Assembly: GCF_000003605.2 (NCBI RefSeq)
Contig: NW_003155743.1
Coordinates: 310,178-330,542, forward strand
Length of the DNA: 20,365 nucleotides
Reading direction: 5' to 3'
Source: Saccoglossus kowalevskii
Taxonomy: Eukaryota > Hemichordata > Enteropneusta > Harrimaniidae
The first letter of the stretch is position 1. Each line of letters starts with the position of its first letter. Shown here piece after piece: positions 20,331-20,365 of the stretch. The notes beneath the pieces are model-generated. The model was given only the letters and a program-made list of their open reading frames with translations, made no database searches and was not told where the DNA came from. The position numbers and the translations under genes were made by a program.

Positions 20331-20365
20331 CGAAAAAAAAAAGACGTGCATCAAGGTCCTATTAT

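Noticed and set aside
1-20365. CRISPR arrays, prokaryotic operons, prophage or toxin-antitoxin modules
   Set aside because: No regularly spaced repeats, no dense coding and no bacterial signals; the spliced exons show this is animal nuclear DNA.

Overview
The window is AT-rich nuclear DNA from an animal, most likely a marine invertebrate. Short exons are split by GT-AG introns, there is a eukaryotic nuclear-type tRNA gene with internal A and B boxes, and there are fragments of dispersed and inverted repeats. There are no operons, Shine-Dalgarno sites or dense coding. I cannot name the species. Almost every open frame longer than 60 codons is chance or a shadow. The real coding sequence is in short spliced exons found by combining open frame, splice sites and phase. 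All genes lie on the minus strand.

Layout. (1) 1-4838 is read as the start of the first intron of a gene that runs off the left edge. It holds repeat fragments and no exon I can support. (2) 4839-5106 is the first coding exon of a plasma-membrane-type Na+/H+ exchanger (SLC9/NHE family): signal peptide, a short N-glycosylatable ectodomain, then the beginning of the membrane domain, ending at a strong GTAAGT donor. Its presumed 5' UTR and promoter lie at about 5107-5640 and include a short upstream ORF and a CRE-like site. (3) 5640-10390 is intergenic. It contains a 478-bp MITE-like element with perfect 16-bp terminal inverted repeats and TA flanks (5918-6395), a tRNA-Cys(GCA) gene (7404-7475), and simple and direct repeats. 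(4) About 10390-18980 is the 3' part of a second minus-strand gene: ten coding exons whose phases fit from end to end (one junction is ambiguous), a stop codon at 12157-12159, and a probable long 3' UTR to about 10390. (5) 18981-20365 is upstream intron or intergenic sequence ending in two copies of a diverged 160-bp tandem repeat.

The second gene is the most interesting part. About 380 C-terminal residues can be assembled: a Ser/Arg/Lys-rich segment, a compact conserved-looking block starting at the exon at 17585-17733, then a low-complexity acidic and Ser/Thr-rich tail. The tail carries an RVRF motif resembling a PP1-docking site and a 24-nt in-frame microexon. I do not recognise the family. 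The exchanger gene, the tRNA and this gene are neighbours on one strand, but nothing suggests they work together.
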